NCBI GenBank assembly: GCA_949987565.1
Contig: OX465110.1
Location: 12,164,363 to 12,228,362, forward strand
Length of the DNA: 64,000 nucleotides
Origin: Luidia sarsii
Lineage: Eukaryota; Echinodermata; Asteroidea; Paxillosida; Luidiidae
Direction: 5' to 3'
Part shown: one piece after another, positions 35,523-48,811 of the stretch
Layout: each line of letters begins with the position of its first letter
Position numbering within the stretch: position 1 is the stretch's first letter
Notes under the pieces: model-generated
What the model was told of the DNA's origin: nothing
What the model saw: only the letters and a program-made list of their open reading frames with translations
Databases searched by the model: none
Program-made: the position numbers and the translations under genes

Positions 35523-38047
35523 ACGGAAGTATTTTAGTGTGCTGCACCCTTTACTCGCGACGAAATCCAAAAGCCCGCCGTCAACGGCCATGCCCCGTAA
35601 TTTTAATCGGGTTCGCTAACATGTATCAGATGTCCGTGACTGTTGCGTAACACAAGTGGCCTTGTGTGGAAGACGCTCGCCTGCCAACGTGTAGGTTCGT
35701 GGTTCGATCCCGGGGGTATTTTTAACTTCTTTTTTTCTCAGCACGATAGTGCGGTATAAGGTGTTTAAAAAACTCCCGCAAACACCAACGTCGCATGTGG
35801 CGCATCTAGATGGGTCGCTGTGACGCTGGGACTGTCCTCGTAATCCAGGTTCGCGTCTTCGTACAGGGACACATGCGTTTGGTCGACTCGGCGGCCAAGG
35901 TCTAGGGGCCGCTGTGTTTCCTCCCTCACATGGCGCAGGGTCTACGGGCCTATATGGATGAGGACAGGGAAGGACGTGCGGTGGACCGGTACCGAGGCCT
36001 TAAGAGCTCTAATAGATCCGTGCACACGGGACGACCCTGGAGGTCCCGGGGATCTGAAAGCTTGGTCTGACACCGCATAACTTTTTTTCTCGCTACTTTG
36101 ATTTTTTAAGTGTTTCGTGCTCGTTTTTTCTATTCATTTTTAGCTGTTTGGTCTTCCGAAACAGCTTTTGTTTTCGTTTTTTTTCTTCTATACATTTTGT
36201 TTTTTTCTCCCCTTTTTTTGTCCATCTGTTTCGGTCTTCCGAAACGGCTCTTGTCTTCGTTCTGTTTTGTTTTCTTATTCAAATTTTTTCTTAGTTGTTT
36301 CGGTCTTTCAAAAACAGCTCTTCTTTTCGTTTTTTGTAAATACGCCTTTTCACTTTTTTTTAACGTGTAAGATATCCGAAACTGTTGCGTAACACAAAGT
36401 GTCCTTGTGTGAAAGACGCTCGACTGCCAACGTGTAGGTTCGTGGTTCGATCCCGGGGGTATTTTTCACTTATTTTTTTTCTCAGCACGACTGTGCTGTA
36501 TAAGGTGTTTAAAAAACTCCCGCAAACACCAACGTCGCATGTGGCGCATCTCGATGGGTCGGTGTGATGCTGGGACTCTCCTCGTAATCCAGGTTCGCGT
36601 CTCCGTATAGACCCGTCTTCGATGACGTCACGGTTTTGTTCATCGGCCATCTTGGATTACACACATGAGCACGTCGTCACCGCCGTTACTAAGTCAGCTG
36701 TGCATACAAACAACTCCACATGCACGGCGGCAAGTTTTGAACTCGTCGTAGTTGTACTACTACTACTACTGCGTACACTATAGTATATACTAGTTGTGCC
36801 ATGGAGGAATCTCTTTTTATTCCTCCGTGGTTGTATCATGGATTGGAGGAACTTGTTTTGTTGAAAGATGATTAACTTTTGCGCTGTCCTTGGCTGTGGA
36901 AGCAGGGGTGATCGTGATAAGAAATATTTTGTATCGTTTACCCGCTGTACTGACAAGAGAAGGTGACGCAACTCGTACACTTTCGCTAAAAAGATGGACG
37001 AAATGGTTGTCGCGGGTTAATTGTGTACGGATCTATTCCAGCAATAAAGCCGAGAATGTCGAGAGAACTGTAATAAGCCGACCGTGCAGCATTCGAATTC
37101 GCCATGACGACCAACGTAACGTTAAACGAACACAAACGTGCGAGCGAAAGCGTGTGTATTTACTCCAAGATGGCGGATCTCGATGTGTCTAGTAGCAACG
37201 TGACGTCAGTAAGAAGGGTCTATAGCGCTTGTTTTGTAGTAGATATCTGTGTTACTATACGCCTAAGCCTAAGATTGACAAGCTCAGTGCCAGTGAGTAC
37301 TGCAGCAGTTGGCAGCGTTCAGGCAACCTAGTTAAAGGATCACCGATAGAGGGCGCCCTGTACGCAAAATGACCCAAAAGGGTGCAGAACACTAAATAGA
37401 GCTCCCATTGAACACTGTACAAAAACACTCACTTTCAAAGTCAATTATCCCATGCCCAAAAGTCTCTCAGTTCTTGTAGCTATACTTAAAAATGTAGTTT
37501 GGACCTTCATCTCTCAGATTCTTTTCAATTTTAGTGCTCTTAGCCGATTAGATTGTTTGCTAATTACCCTCCGAAAAAAACACCCCCAAAATGTGTAGCC
37601 GTCCAACCGAATTTCTGCAAGGATTTTGGGATGGACCCCTCCACTTCCACAGCCAAATAGGGCCACATTTAAAGCCAGATATGTCCAAATTACATACCAA
37701 ATTGAAGAGTGAACCCCCAGGTTGTCTTAAGCTTCACTTGTTCTACAATGTATCAGTTAATTAGCCTCCAAAGACCCCTTATTAAAAACAAGTTCTGGGT
37801 ACACACTTTATGATAATCAGCTCGGCGGAGCCATCTTGGATGGATTTTGTGCGCTGCACCCTATAAGGGGGCTAAACTTTAGAGTTGGGTCACAAAATTG
37901 GGCTTAAAATGTGGCAGAGATGGTACTGATGCAACATGTGAAAATAAAATTGAAAAAAAGTATTGCGTTTGTCCGCAATGATCGAAAATGTGATGGGTGG
38001 GGGCCCATGCCTTTGTGCACAGTCTGGCATGAAAAAAACCACTGCTT
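35523..38047 (+). repeat. U13: S unit, 2525 bp
   Basis: SINE-like copies 35616-35866 and 36360-36610; THAP-relic element 36606-37224; MITE left end at 37376. It has a private aaaaatgtag (elsewhere aaaattgtag) near 37488. Confidence 0.96.
36868..37015 (+). pseudogene. THAP relic, U13
   Basis: G (Gly) form at ATG+40. Confidence 0.7.
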
Positions 38048-40572
38048 ACGGAAGTATTTTAGTGTGCTGCACCCTTTACTCGCGACGAAATCCAAAAGCC
38101 CGCCGTCAACGGCCATGCCCCGTAATTTTAATCGGGTTCGCTAACATGTATCAGATGTCCGTGACTGTTGCGTAACACAAGTGGCCTTGTGTGGAAGACG
38201 CTCGCCTGCCAACGTGTAGGTTCGTGGTTCGATCCCGGGGGTATTTTTAACTTCTTTTTTTCTCAGCACGATAGTGCGGTATAAGGTGTTTAAAAAACTC
38301 CCGCAAACACCAACGTCGCATGTGGCGCATCTAGATGGGTCGCTGTGACGCTGGGACTGTCCTCGTAATCCAGGTTCGCGTCTTCGTACAGGGACACATG
38401 CGTTTGGTCGACTCGGCGGCCAAGGTCTAGGGGCCGCTGTGTTTCCTCCCTCACATGGCGCAGGGTCTACGGGCCTATATGGATGAGGACAGGGAAGGAC
38501 GTGCGGTGGACCGGTACCGAGGCCTTAAGAGCTCTAATAGATCCGTGCACACGGGACGACCCTGGAGGTCCCGGGGATCTGAAAGCTTGGTCTGACACCG
38601 CATAACTTTTTTTCTCGCTACTTTGATTTTTTAAGTGTTTCGTGCTCGTTTTTTCTATTCATTTTTAGCTGTTTGGTCTTCCGAAACAGCTTTTGTTTTC
38701 GTTTTTTTTCTTCTATACATTTTGTTTTTTTCTCCCCTTTTTTTGTCCATCTGTTTCGGTCTTCCGAAACGGCTCTTGTCTTCGTTCTGTTTTGTTTTCT
38801 TATTCAAATTTTTTCTTAGTTGTTTCGGTCTTTCAAAAACAGCTCTTCTTTTCGTTTTTTGTAAATTCGCCTTTTCACTTTTTTTTTAACGTGTAAGATA
38901 TCCGAAACTGTTGCGTAACACAAAGTGTCCTTGTGTGAAAGACGCTCGACTGCCAACGTGTAGGTTCGTGGTTCGATCCCGGGGGTATTTTTCACTTATT
39001 TTTTTTCTCAGCACGACTGTGCTGTATAAGGTGTTTAAAAAACTCCCGCAAACACCAACGTCGCATGTGGCGCATCTCGATGGGTCGGTGTGATGCTGGG
39101 ACTCTCCTCGTAATCCAGGTTCGCGTCTCCGTATAGACCCGTCTTCGATGACGTCACGGTTTTGTTCATCGGCCATCTTGGATTACACACATGAGCACGT
39201 CGTCACCGCCGTTACTAAGTCAGCTGTGCATACAAACAACTCCACATGCACGGCGGCAAGTTTTGAACTCGTCGTAGTTGTACTACTACTACTACTGCGT
39301 ACACTATAGTATATACTAGTTGTGCCATGGAGGAATCTCTTTTTATTCCTCCGTGGTTGTATCATGGATTGGAGGAACTTGTTTTGTTGAAAGATGATTA
39401 ACTTTTGCGCTGTCCTTGGCTGTGGAAGCAGGGCTGATCGTGATAAGAAATATTTTGTATCGTTTACCCGCTGTACTGACAAGAGAAGGTGACGCAACTC
39501 GTACACTTTCGCTAAAAAGATGGACGAAATGGTTGTCGCGGGTTAATTGTGTACGGATCTATTCCAGCAATAAAGCCGAGAATGTCGAGAGAACTGTAAT
39601 AAGCCGACCGTGCAGCATTCGAATTCGCCATGACGACCAACGTAACGTTAAACGAACACAAACGTGCGAGCGAAAGCGTGTGTATTTACTCCAAGATGGC
39701 GGATCTCGATGTGTCTAGTAGCAACGTGACGTCAGTAAGAAGGGTCTATAGCGCTTGTTTTGTAGTAGATATCTGTGTTACTATACGCCTAAGCCTAAGA
39801 TTGACAAGCTCAGTGCCAGTGAGTACTGCAGCAGTTGGCAGCGTTCAGGCAACCTAGTTAAAGGATCACCGATAGAGGGCGCCCTGTACGCAAAATGACC
39901 CAAAAGGGTGCAGAACACTAAATAGAGCTCCCATTGAACACTGTACAAAAACACTCACTTTCAAAGTCAATTATCCCATGCCCAAAAGTCTCTCAGTTCT
40001 TGTAGCTATACTTAAAATTGTAGTTTGGACCTTCATCTCTCAGATTCTTTTCAATTTTAGTGCTCTTAGCCGATTAGATTGTTTGCTAATTACCCTCCGA
40101 AAAAACACCCCCAAAATGTGTAGCCGTCCAACCGAATTTCTGCAAGGATTTTGGGATGGACCCCTCCACTTCCACAGCCAAATAGGGCCACATTTAAAGC
40201 CAGATATGTCCAAATTACATACCAAATTGAAGAGTGAACCCCCAGGTTGTCTTAAGCTTCACTTGTTCTACAATGTATCAGTTAATTAGCCTCCAAAGAC
40301 CCCTTATTAAAAACAAGTTCTGGGTACACACTTTATGATAATCAGCTCGGCGGAGCCATCTTGGATGGATTTTGTGCGCTGCACCCTATAAGGGGGCTAA
40401 ACTTTAGAGTTGGGTCACAAAATTGGGCTTAAAATGTGGCAGAGATGGTACTGATGCAACATGTGAAAATAAAATTGAAAAAAAGTATTGCGTTTGTCCG
40501 CAATGATCGAAAATGTGATGGGTGGGGGCCCATGCCTTTGTGCACAGTCTGGCATGAAAAAAACCACTGCTT
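38048..40572 (+). repeat. U14: S unit, 2525 bp, L/S recombinant
   Basis: SINE-like copies 38141-38391 and 38886-39136; THAP-relic element 39132-39750; MITE left end at 39902. Markers are L type (9-T, C form, 6-A run at 40100-40105) up to about 40106 and S type (aaaaacaagttc) from about 40314 on. It has a private gtaaattcgcc near 38867. Confidence 0.96.
39394..39541 (+). pseudogene. THAP relic, U14
   Basis: C (Ala) form at ATG+40. Confidence 0.7.
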
Positions 40573-43500
40573 ACGGAAGTATTTTAGTGTGCTGCACCCT
40601 TTACTCGCGACGAAATCCAAAAGCCCGCCGTCAACGGCCATGCCCCGTAATTTTAATCGGGTTCGCTAACATGTATCAGATGTCCGTGACTGTTGCGTAA
40701 CACAAGTGGCCTTGTGTGGAAGACGCTCGCCTGCCAACGTGTAGGTTCGTGGTTCGATCCCGGGGGTATTTTTAACTTCTTTTTTTCTCAGCACGATAGT
40801 GCGGTATAAGGTGTTTAAAAAACTCCCGCAAACACCAACGTCGCATGTGGCGCATCTAGATGGGTCGCTGTGACGCTGGGACTGTCCTCGTAATCCAGGT
40901 TCGCGTCTTCGTACAGGGACACATGCGTTTGGTCGACTCGGCGGCCAAGGTCTAGGGGCCGCTGTGTTTCCTCCCTCACATGGCGCAGGGTCTACGGGCC
41001 TATATGGATGAGGACAGGGAAGGACGTGCGGTGGACCGGTACCGAGGCCTTAAGAGCTCTAATAGATCCGTGCACACGGGACGACCCTGGAGGTCCCGGG
41101 GATCTGAAAGCTTGGTCTGACACCGCATAACTTTTTTTCTCGCTACTTTGATTTTTTAAGTGTTTCGTGCTCGTTTTTTCTATTCATTTTTAGCTGTTTG
41201 GTCTTCCGAAACAGCTTTTGTTTTCGTTTTTTTTCTTCTATACATTTTGTTTTTTTCTCCCCTTTTTTTGTCCATCTGTTTCGGTCTTCCGAAACGGCTC
41301 TTGTCTTCGTTCTGTTTTGTTTTCTTATTCAAATTTTTTCTTAGTTGTTTCGGTCTTTCAAAAACAGCTCTTCTTTTCGTTTTTTGTAAATACGCCTTTT
41401 CACTTTTTTTTTAACGTGTAAGATATCCGAAACTGTTGCGTAACACAAAGTGTCCTTGTGTGAAAGACGCTCGACTGCCAACGTGTAGGTTCGTGGTTCG
41501 ATCCCGGGGGTATTTTTCACTTATTTTTTTTCTCAGCACGACTGTGCTGTATAAGGTGTTTAAAAAACTCCCGCAAACACCAACGTCGCATGTGGCGCAT
41601 CTCGATGGGTCGGTGTGATGCTGGGACTCTCCTCGTAATCCAGGTTCGCGTCTCCGTATAGACCCGTCTTCGATGACGTCACGGTTTTGTTCATCGGCCA
41701 TCTTGGATTACACACATGAGCACGTCGTCACCGCCGTTACTAAGTCAGCTGTGCATACAAACAACTCCACATGCACGGCGGCAAGTTTTGAACTCGTCGT
41801 AGTTGTACTACTACTACTACTGCGTACACTATAGTATATACTAGTTGTGCCATGGAGGAATCTCTTTTTATTCCTCCGTGGTTGTATCATGGATTGGAGG
41901 AACTTGTTTTGTTGAAAGATGATTAACTTTTGCGCTGTCCTTGGCTGTGGAAGCAGGGCTGATCGTGATAAGAAATATTTTGTATCGTTTACCCGCTGTA
42001 CTGACAAGAGAAGGTGACGCAACTCGTACACTTTCGCTAAAAAGATGGACGAAATGGTTGTCGCGGGTTAATTGTGTACGGATCTATTCCAGCAATAAAG
42101 CCGAGAATGTCGAGAGAACTGTAATAAGCCGACCGTGCAGCATTCGAATTCGCCATGACGACCAACGTAACGTTAAACGAACACAAACGTGCGAGCGAAA
42201 GCGTGTGTATTTACTCCAAGATGGCGGATCTCGATGTGTCTAGTAGCAACGTGACGTCAGTAAGAAGGGTCTATAGCGCTTGTTTTGTAGTAGATATCTG
42301 TGTTACTATACGCCTAAGCCTAAGATTGACAAGCTCAGTGCCAGTGAGTACTGCAGCAGTTGGCAGCGTTCAGGCAACCTAGTTAAAGGATCACCGATAG
42401 AGGGCGCCCTGTACGCAAAATGACCCAAAAGGGTGCAGAACACTAAATAGAGCTCCCATTGAACACTGTACAAAAACACTCACTTTCAAAGTCAATTATC
42501 CCATGCCCAAAAGTCTCTCAGTTCTTGTAGCTATACTTAAAATTGTAGTTTGGACCTTCATCTCTCAGATTCTTTTCAATTTTAGTGCTCTTAGCCGATT
42601 AGATTGTTTGCTAATTACCCTCCGAAAAAACACCCCCAAAATGTGTAGCCGTCCAACCGAATTTCTGCAAGGATTTTGGGATGGACCCCTCCACTTCCAC
42701 AGCCAAATAGGGCCACATTTAAAGCCAGATATGTCCAAATTACATACCAAATTGAAGAGTGAACCCCCAGGTTGTCTTAAGCTTCACTTGTTCTACAATG
42801 TATCAGTTAATTAGCCTCCAAAGACCCCTTATTAAAAAAAAAGTTGTGGGTACACACTTTATGATAATCAGCTCGGCGGAGCCATCTTGGATGGATTTTG
42901 TGTGCTGCACCCTATAAGGGGGCTAAACTTTAAAGTTGGGTCACAAAATTGGGCTTAAAATGTGACAGAGATGGTACTGATGCAACATGTGAAAATAAAA
43001 TTGAAAAAAAGTATTGCGTTTGTCCGCAATGATTGAAAATGTGATGGGTGGGGGCCCATGCCTTTGTGCACAGTCTGGCATGAAAAAAAACCACTGCTTT
43101 AAAGAAGCCATAGGTATACACTTTTTTGACAACTGTATTGGGCTTATGAATAACTGAGAGTTCTGAACTTTGGTTAAGAAAGGAGAAGGGAATAGAAATC
43201 GTATTAATTTTTTCATCTTCATTATGTTGGAAATAATAACCAAGAGTCCAAATAATTATGAGGTCATTATATTTCATTAAAAAATTGTCACTTTGAGTAT
43301 AATTCACGTGACATGAATTGAAAGGTACCTGCTTGGAAAGAACTCGTTACTGTCACTTTATCAGCTGCCACGTAACATGGGTGTAAAGTTGTGGTTCCCC
43401 CCTTGCGGTTTAGAACACGATTTTTGTCAACCATTCAATTTGCTGCTTCCCTCAATCTATATGATATCCGAATTGGTACCGTTTGATCAATGATCATCAG

Positions 43501-43759
43501 CTTCGGGTGGTCTTCAATAATCATGTGTCGTTGTAATGCGTCACTTGACATTAAAGCTGCATTATTTTAACTGGGAAGAGTTATCGTATTGTACATGTTG
43601 CTTCAGGTTGAAACTTTGCTTGAGTTTAGAATCGACAATATTAAAGGTAAAATTTAACTGACATGACATGATTTTCACTTAAACCTCACTAACATTTTCA
43701 CTTGAACAATTTTGTACATGCATGCCATCGTACTGCGCCATGCATAATAATTATGGCTT
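40573..43759 (+). repeat. U15: L unit, 3187 bp, last L in window
   Basis: SINE-like copies 40666-40916 and 41411-41661; THAP-relic element 41657-42275; MITE left end at 42427; L segment 43100-43759. All markers checked equal those of U8. The eight units to its right are all S. Confidence 0.96.
41919..42066 (+). pseudogene. THAP relic, U15
   Basis: C (Ala) form at ATG+40; the last C form in the window. Confidence 0.7.
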
Positions 43760-46285
43760 ACGGAAGTATTTTAGTGTGCTGCACCCTTTACTCGCGACGA
43801 AATCCAAAAGCCCGCCGTCAACGGCCATGCCCCGTAATTTTAATCGGGTTCGCTAACATGTATCAGATGTCCGTGACTGTTGCGTAACACAAGTGGCCTT
43901 GTGTGGAAGACGCTCGCCTGCCAACGTGTAGGTTCGTGGTTCGATCCCGGGGGTATTTTTAACTTCTTTTTTTCTCAGCACGATAGTGCGGTATAAGGTG
44001 TTTAAAAAACTCCCGCAAACACCAACGTCGCATGTGGCGCATCTAGATGGGTCGCTGTGACGCTGGGACTGTCCTCGTAATCCAGGTTCGCGTCTTCGTA
44101 CAGGGACACATGCGTTTGGTCGACTCGGCGGCCAAGGTCTAGGGGCCGCTGTGTTTCCTCCCTCACATGGCGCAGGGTCTACGGGCCTATATGGATGAGG
44201 ACAGGGAAGGACGTGCGGTGGACCGGTACCGAGGCCTTAAGAGCTCTAATAGATCCGTGCACACGGGACGACCCTGGAGGTCCCGGGGATCTGAAAGCTT
44301 GGTCTGACACCGCATAACTTTTTTTCTCGCTACTTTGATTTTTTAAGTGTTTCGTGCTCGTTTTTTCTATTCATTTTTAGCTGTTTGGTCTTCCGAAACA
44401 GCTTTTGTTTTCGTTTTTTTTCTTCTATACATTTTGTTTTTTTCTCCCCTTTTTTTGTCCATCTGTTTCGGTCTTCCGAAACGGCTCTTGTCTTCGTTCT
44501 GTTTTGTTTTCTTATTCAAATTTTTTCTTAGTTGTTTCGGTCTTTCAAAAACAGCTCTTCTTTTCGTTTTTTGTAAATACGCCTTTTCACTTTTTTTTTA
44601 ACGTGTAAGATATCCGAAACTGTTGCGTAACACAAAGTGTCCTTGTGTGAAAGACGCTCGACTGCCAACGTGTAGGTTCGTGGTTCGATCCCGGGGGTAT
44701 TTTTCACTTATTTTTTTTCTCAGCACGACTGTGCTGTATAAGGTGTTTAAAAAACTCCCGCAAACACCAACGTCGCATGTGGCGCATCTCGATGGGTCGG
44801 TGTGATGCTGGGACTCTCCTCGTAATCCAGGTTCGCGTCTCCGTATAGACCCGTCTTCGATGACGTCACGGTTTTGTTCATCGGCCATCTTGGATTACAC
44901 ACATGAGCACGTCGTCACCGCCGTTACTAAGTCAGCTGTGCATACAAACAACTCCACATGCACGGCGGCAAGTTTTGAACTCGTCGTAGTTGTACTACTA
45001 CTACTACTGCGTACACTATAGTATATACTAGTTGTGCCATGGAGGAATCTCTTTTTATTCCTCCGTGGTTGTATCATGGATTGGAGGAACTTGTTTTGTT
45101 GAAAGATGATTAACTTTTGCGCTGTCCTTGGCTGTGGAAGCAGGGGTGATCGTGATAAGAAATATTTTGTATCGTTTACCCGCTGTACTGACAAGAGAAG
45201 GTGACGCAACTCGTACACTTTCGCTAAAAAGATGGACGAAATGGTTGTCGCGGGTTAATTGTGTACGGATCTATTCCAGCAATAAAGCCGAGAATGTCGA
45301 GAGAACTGTAATAAGCCGACCGTGCAGCATTCGAATTCGCCATGACGACCAACGTAACGTTAAACGAACACAAACGTGCGAGCGAAAGCGTGTGTATTTA
45401 CTCCAAGATGGCGGATCTCGATGTGTCTAGTAGCAACGTGACGTCAGTAAGAAGGGTCTATAGCGCTTGTTTTGTAGTAGATATCTGTGTTACTATACGC
45501 CTAAGCCTAAGATTGACAAGCTCAGTGCCAGTGAGTACTGCAGCAGTTGGCAGCGTTCAGGCAACCTAGTTAAAGGATCACCGATAGAGGGCGCCCTGTA
45601 CGCAAAATGACCCAAAAGGGTGCAGAACACTAAATAGAGCTCCCATTGAACACTGTACAAAAACACTCACTTTCAAAGTCAATTATCCCATGCCCAAAAG
45701 TCTCTCAGTTCTTGTAGCTATACTTAAAATTGTAGTTTGGACCTTCATCTCTCAGATTCTTTTCAATTTTAGTGCTCTTAGCCGATTAGATTGTTTGCTA
45801 ATTACCCTCCGAAAAAAACACCCCCAAAATGTGTAGCCGTCCAACCGAATTTCTGCAAGGATTTTGGGATGGACCCCTCCACTTCCACAGCCAAATAGGG
45901 CCACATTTAAAGCCAGATATGTCCAAATTACATACCAAATTGAAGAGTGAACCCCCAGGTTGTCTTAAGCTTCACTTGTTCTACAATGTATCAGTTAATT
46001 AGCCTCCAAAGACCCCTTATTAAAAACAAGTTCTGGGTACACACTTTATGATAATCAGCTCGGCGGAGCCATCTTGGATGGATTTTGTGCGCTGCACCCT
46101 ATAAGGGGGCTAAACTTTAGAGTTGGGTCACAAAATTGGGCTTAAAATGTGGCAGAGATGGTACTGATGCAACATGTGAAAATAAAATTGAAAAAAAGTA
46201 TTGCGTTTGTCCGCAATGATCGAAAATGTGATGGGTGGGGGCCCATGCCTTTGTGCACAGTCTGGCATGAAAAAAACCACTGCTT
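43760..46285 (+). repeat. U16: S unit, 2526 bp
   Basis: SINE-like copies 43853-44103 and 44598-44848; THAP-relic element 44844-45462; MITE left end at 45614. 9-T poly-T, which accounts for the one extra base over most S units. Confidence 0.96.
45106..45253 (+). pseudogene. THAP relic, U16
   Basis: G (Gly) form at ATG+40. Confidence 0.7.
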
Positions 46286-48811
46286 ACGGAAGTATTTTAG
46301 TGTGCTGCACCCTTTACTCGCGACGAAATCCAAAAGCCCGCCGTCAACGGCCATGCCCCGTAATTTTAATCGGGTTCGCTAACATGTATCAGATGTCCGT
46401 GACTGTTGCGTAACACAAGTGGCCTTGTGTGGAAGACGCTCGCCTGCCAACGTGTAGGTTCGTGGTTCGATCCCGGGGGTATTTTTAACTTCTTTTTTTC
46501 TCAGCACGATAGTGCGGTATGAGGTGTTTAAAAAACTCCCGCAAACACCAACGTCGCATGTGGCGCATCTAGATGGGTCGCTGTGACGCTGGGACTGTCC
46601 TCGTAATCCAGGTTCGCGTCTTCGTACAGGGACACATGCGTTTGGTCGACTCGGCGGCCAAGGTCTAGGGGCCGCTGTGTTTCCTCCCTCACATGGCGCA
46701 GGGTCTACGGGCCTATATGGATGAGGACAGGGAAGGACGTGCGGTGGACCGGTACCGAGGCCTTAAGAGCTCTAATAGATCCGTGCACACGGGACGACCC
46801 TGGAGGTCCCGGGGATCTGAAAGCTTGGTCTGACACCGCATAACTTTTTTTCTCGCTACTTTGATTTTTTAAGTGTTTCGTGCTCGTTTTTTCTATTCAT
46901 TTTTAGCTGTTTGGTCTTCCGAAACAGCTTTTGTTTTCGTTTTTTTTCTTCTATACATTTTGTTTTTTTCTCCCCTTTTTTTGTCCATCTGTTTCGGTCT
47001 TCCGAAACGGCTCTTGTCTTCGTTCTGTTTTGTTTTCTTATTCAAATTTTTTCTTAGTTGTTTCGGTCTTTCAAAAACAGCTCTTCTTTTCGTTTTTTGT
47101 AAATACGCCTTTTCACTTTTTTTTTAACGTGTAAGATATCCGAAACTGTTGCGTAACACAAAGTGTCCTTGTGTGAAAGACGCTCGACTGCCAACGTGTA
47201 GGTTCGTGGTTCGATCCCGGGGGTATTTTTCACTTATTTTTTTTCTCAGCACGACTGTGCTGTATAAGGTGTTTAAAAAACTCCCGCAAACACCAACGTC
47301 GCATGTGGCGCATCTCGATGGGTCGGTGTGATGCTGGGACTCTCCTCGTAATCCAGGTTCGCGTCTCCGTATAGACCCGTCTTCGATGACGTCACGGTTT
47401 TGTTCATCGGCCATCTTGGATTACACACATGAGCACGTCGTCACCGCCGTTACTAAGTCAGCTGTGCATACAAACAACTCCACATGCACGGCGGCAAGTT
47501 TTGAACTCGTCGTAGTTGTACTACTACTACTACTGCGTACACTATAGTATATACTAGTTGTGCCATGGAGGAATCTCTTTTTATTCCTCCGTGGTTGTAT
47601 CATGGATTGGAGGAACTTGTTTTGTTGAAAGATGATTAACTTTTGCGCTGTCCTTGGCTGTGGAAGCAGGGGTGATCGTGATAAGAAATATTTTGTATCG
47701 TTTACCCGCTGTACTGACAAGAGAAGGTGACGCAACTCGTACACTTTCGCTAAAAAGATGGACGAAATGGTTGTCGCGGGTTAATTGTGTACGGATCTAT
47801 TCCAGCAATAAAGCCGAGAATGTCGAGAGAACTGTAATAAGCCGACCGTGCAGCATTCGAATTCGCCATGACGACCAACGTAACGTTAAACGAACACAAA
47901 CGTGCGAGCGAAAGCGTGTGTATTTACTCCAAGATGGCGGATCTCGATGTGTCTAGTAGCAACGTGACGTCAGTAAGAAGGGTCTATAGCGCTTGTTTTG
48001 TAGTAGATATCTGTGTTACTATACGCCTAAGCCTAAGATTGACAAGCTCAGTGCCAGTGAGTACTGCAGCAGTTGGCAGCGTTCAGGCAACCTAGTTAAA
48101 GGATCACCGATAGAGGGCGCCCTGTACGCAAAATGACCCAAAAGGGTGCAGAACACTAAATAGAGCTCCCATTGAACACTGTACAAAAACACTCACTTTC
48201 AAAGTCAATTATCCCATGCCCAAAAGTCTCTCAGTTCTTGTAGCTATACTTAAAATTGTAGTTTGGACCTTCATCTCTCAGATTCTTTTCAATTTTAGTG
48301 CTCTTAGCCGATTAGATTGTTTGCTAATTACCCTCCGAAAAAAACACCCCCAAAATGTGTAGCCGTCCAACCGAATTTCTGCAAGGATTTTGGGATGGAC
48401 CCCTCCACTTCCACAGCCAAATAGGGCCACATTTAAAGCCAGATATGTCCAAATTACATACCAAATTGAAGAGTGAACCCCCAGGTTGTCTTAAGCTTCA
48501 CTTGTTCTACAATGTATCAGTTAATTAGCCTCCAAAGACCCCTTATTAAAAACAAGTTCTGGGTACACACTTTATGATAATCAGCTCGGCGGAGCCATCT
48601 TGGATGGATTTTGTGCGCTGCACCCTATAAGGGGGCTAAACTTTAGAGTTGGGTCACAAAATTGGGCTTAAAATGTGGCAGAGATGGTACTGATGCAACA
48701 TGTGAAAATAAAATTGAAAAAAAGTATTGCGTTTGTCCGCAATGATCGAAAATGTGATGGGTGGGGGCCCATGCCTTTGTGCACAGTCTGGCATGAAAAA
48801 AACCACTGCTT
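46286..48811 (+). repeat. U17: S unit, 2526 bp
   Basis: SINE-like copies 46379-46629 and 47124-47374; THAP-relic element 47370-47988; MITE left end at 48140. Like U16, with a private ggtatgaggtg near 46517 in SINE copy 1. Confidence 0.96.
47632..47779 (+). pseudogene. THAP relic, U17
   Basis: G (Gly) form at ATG+40. Confidence 0.7.
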
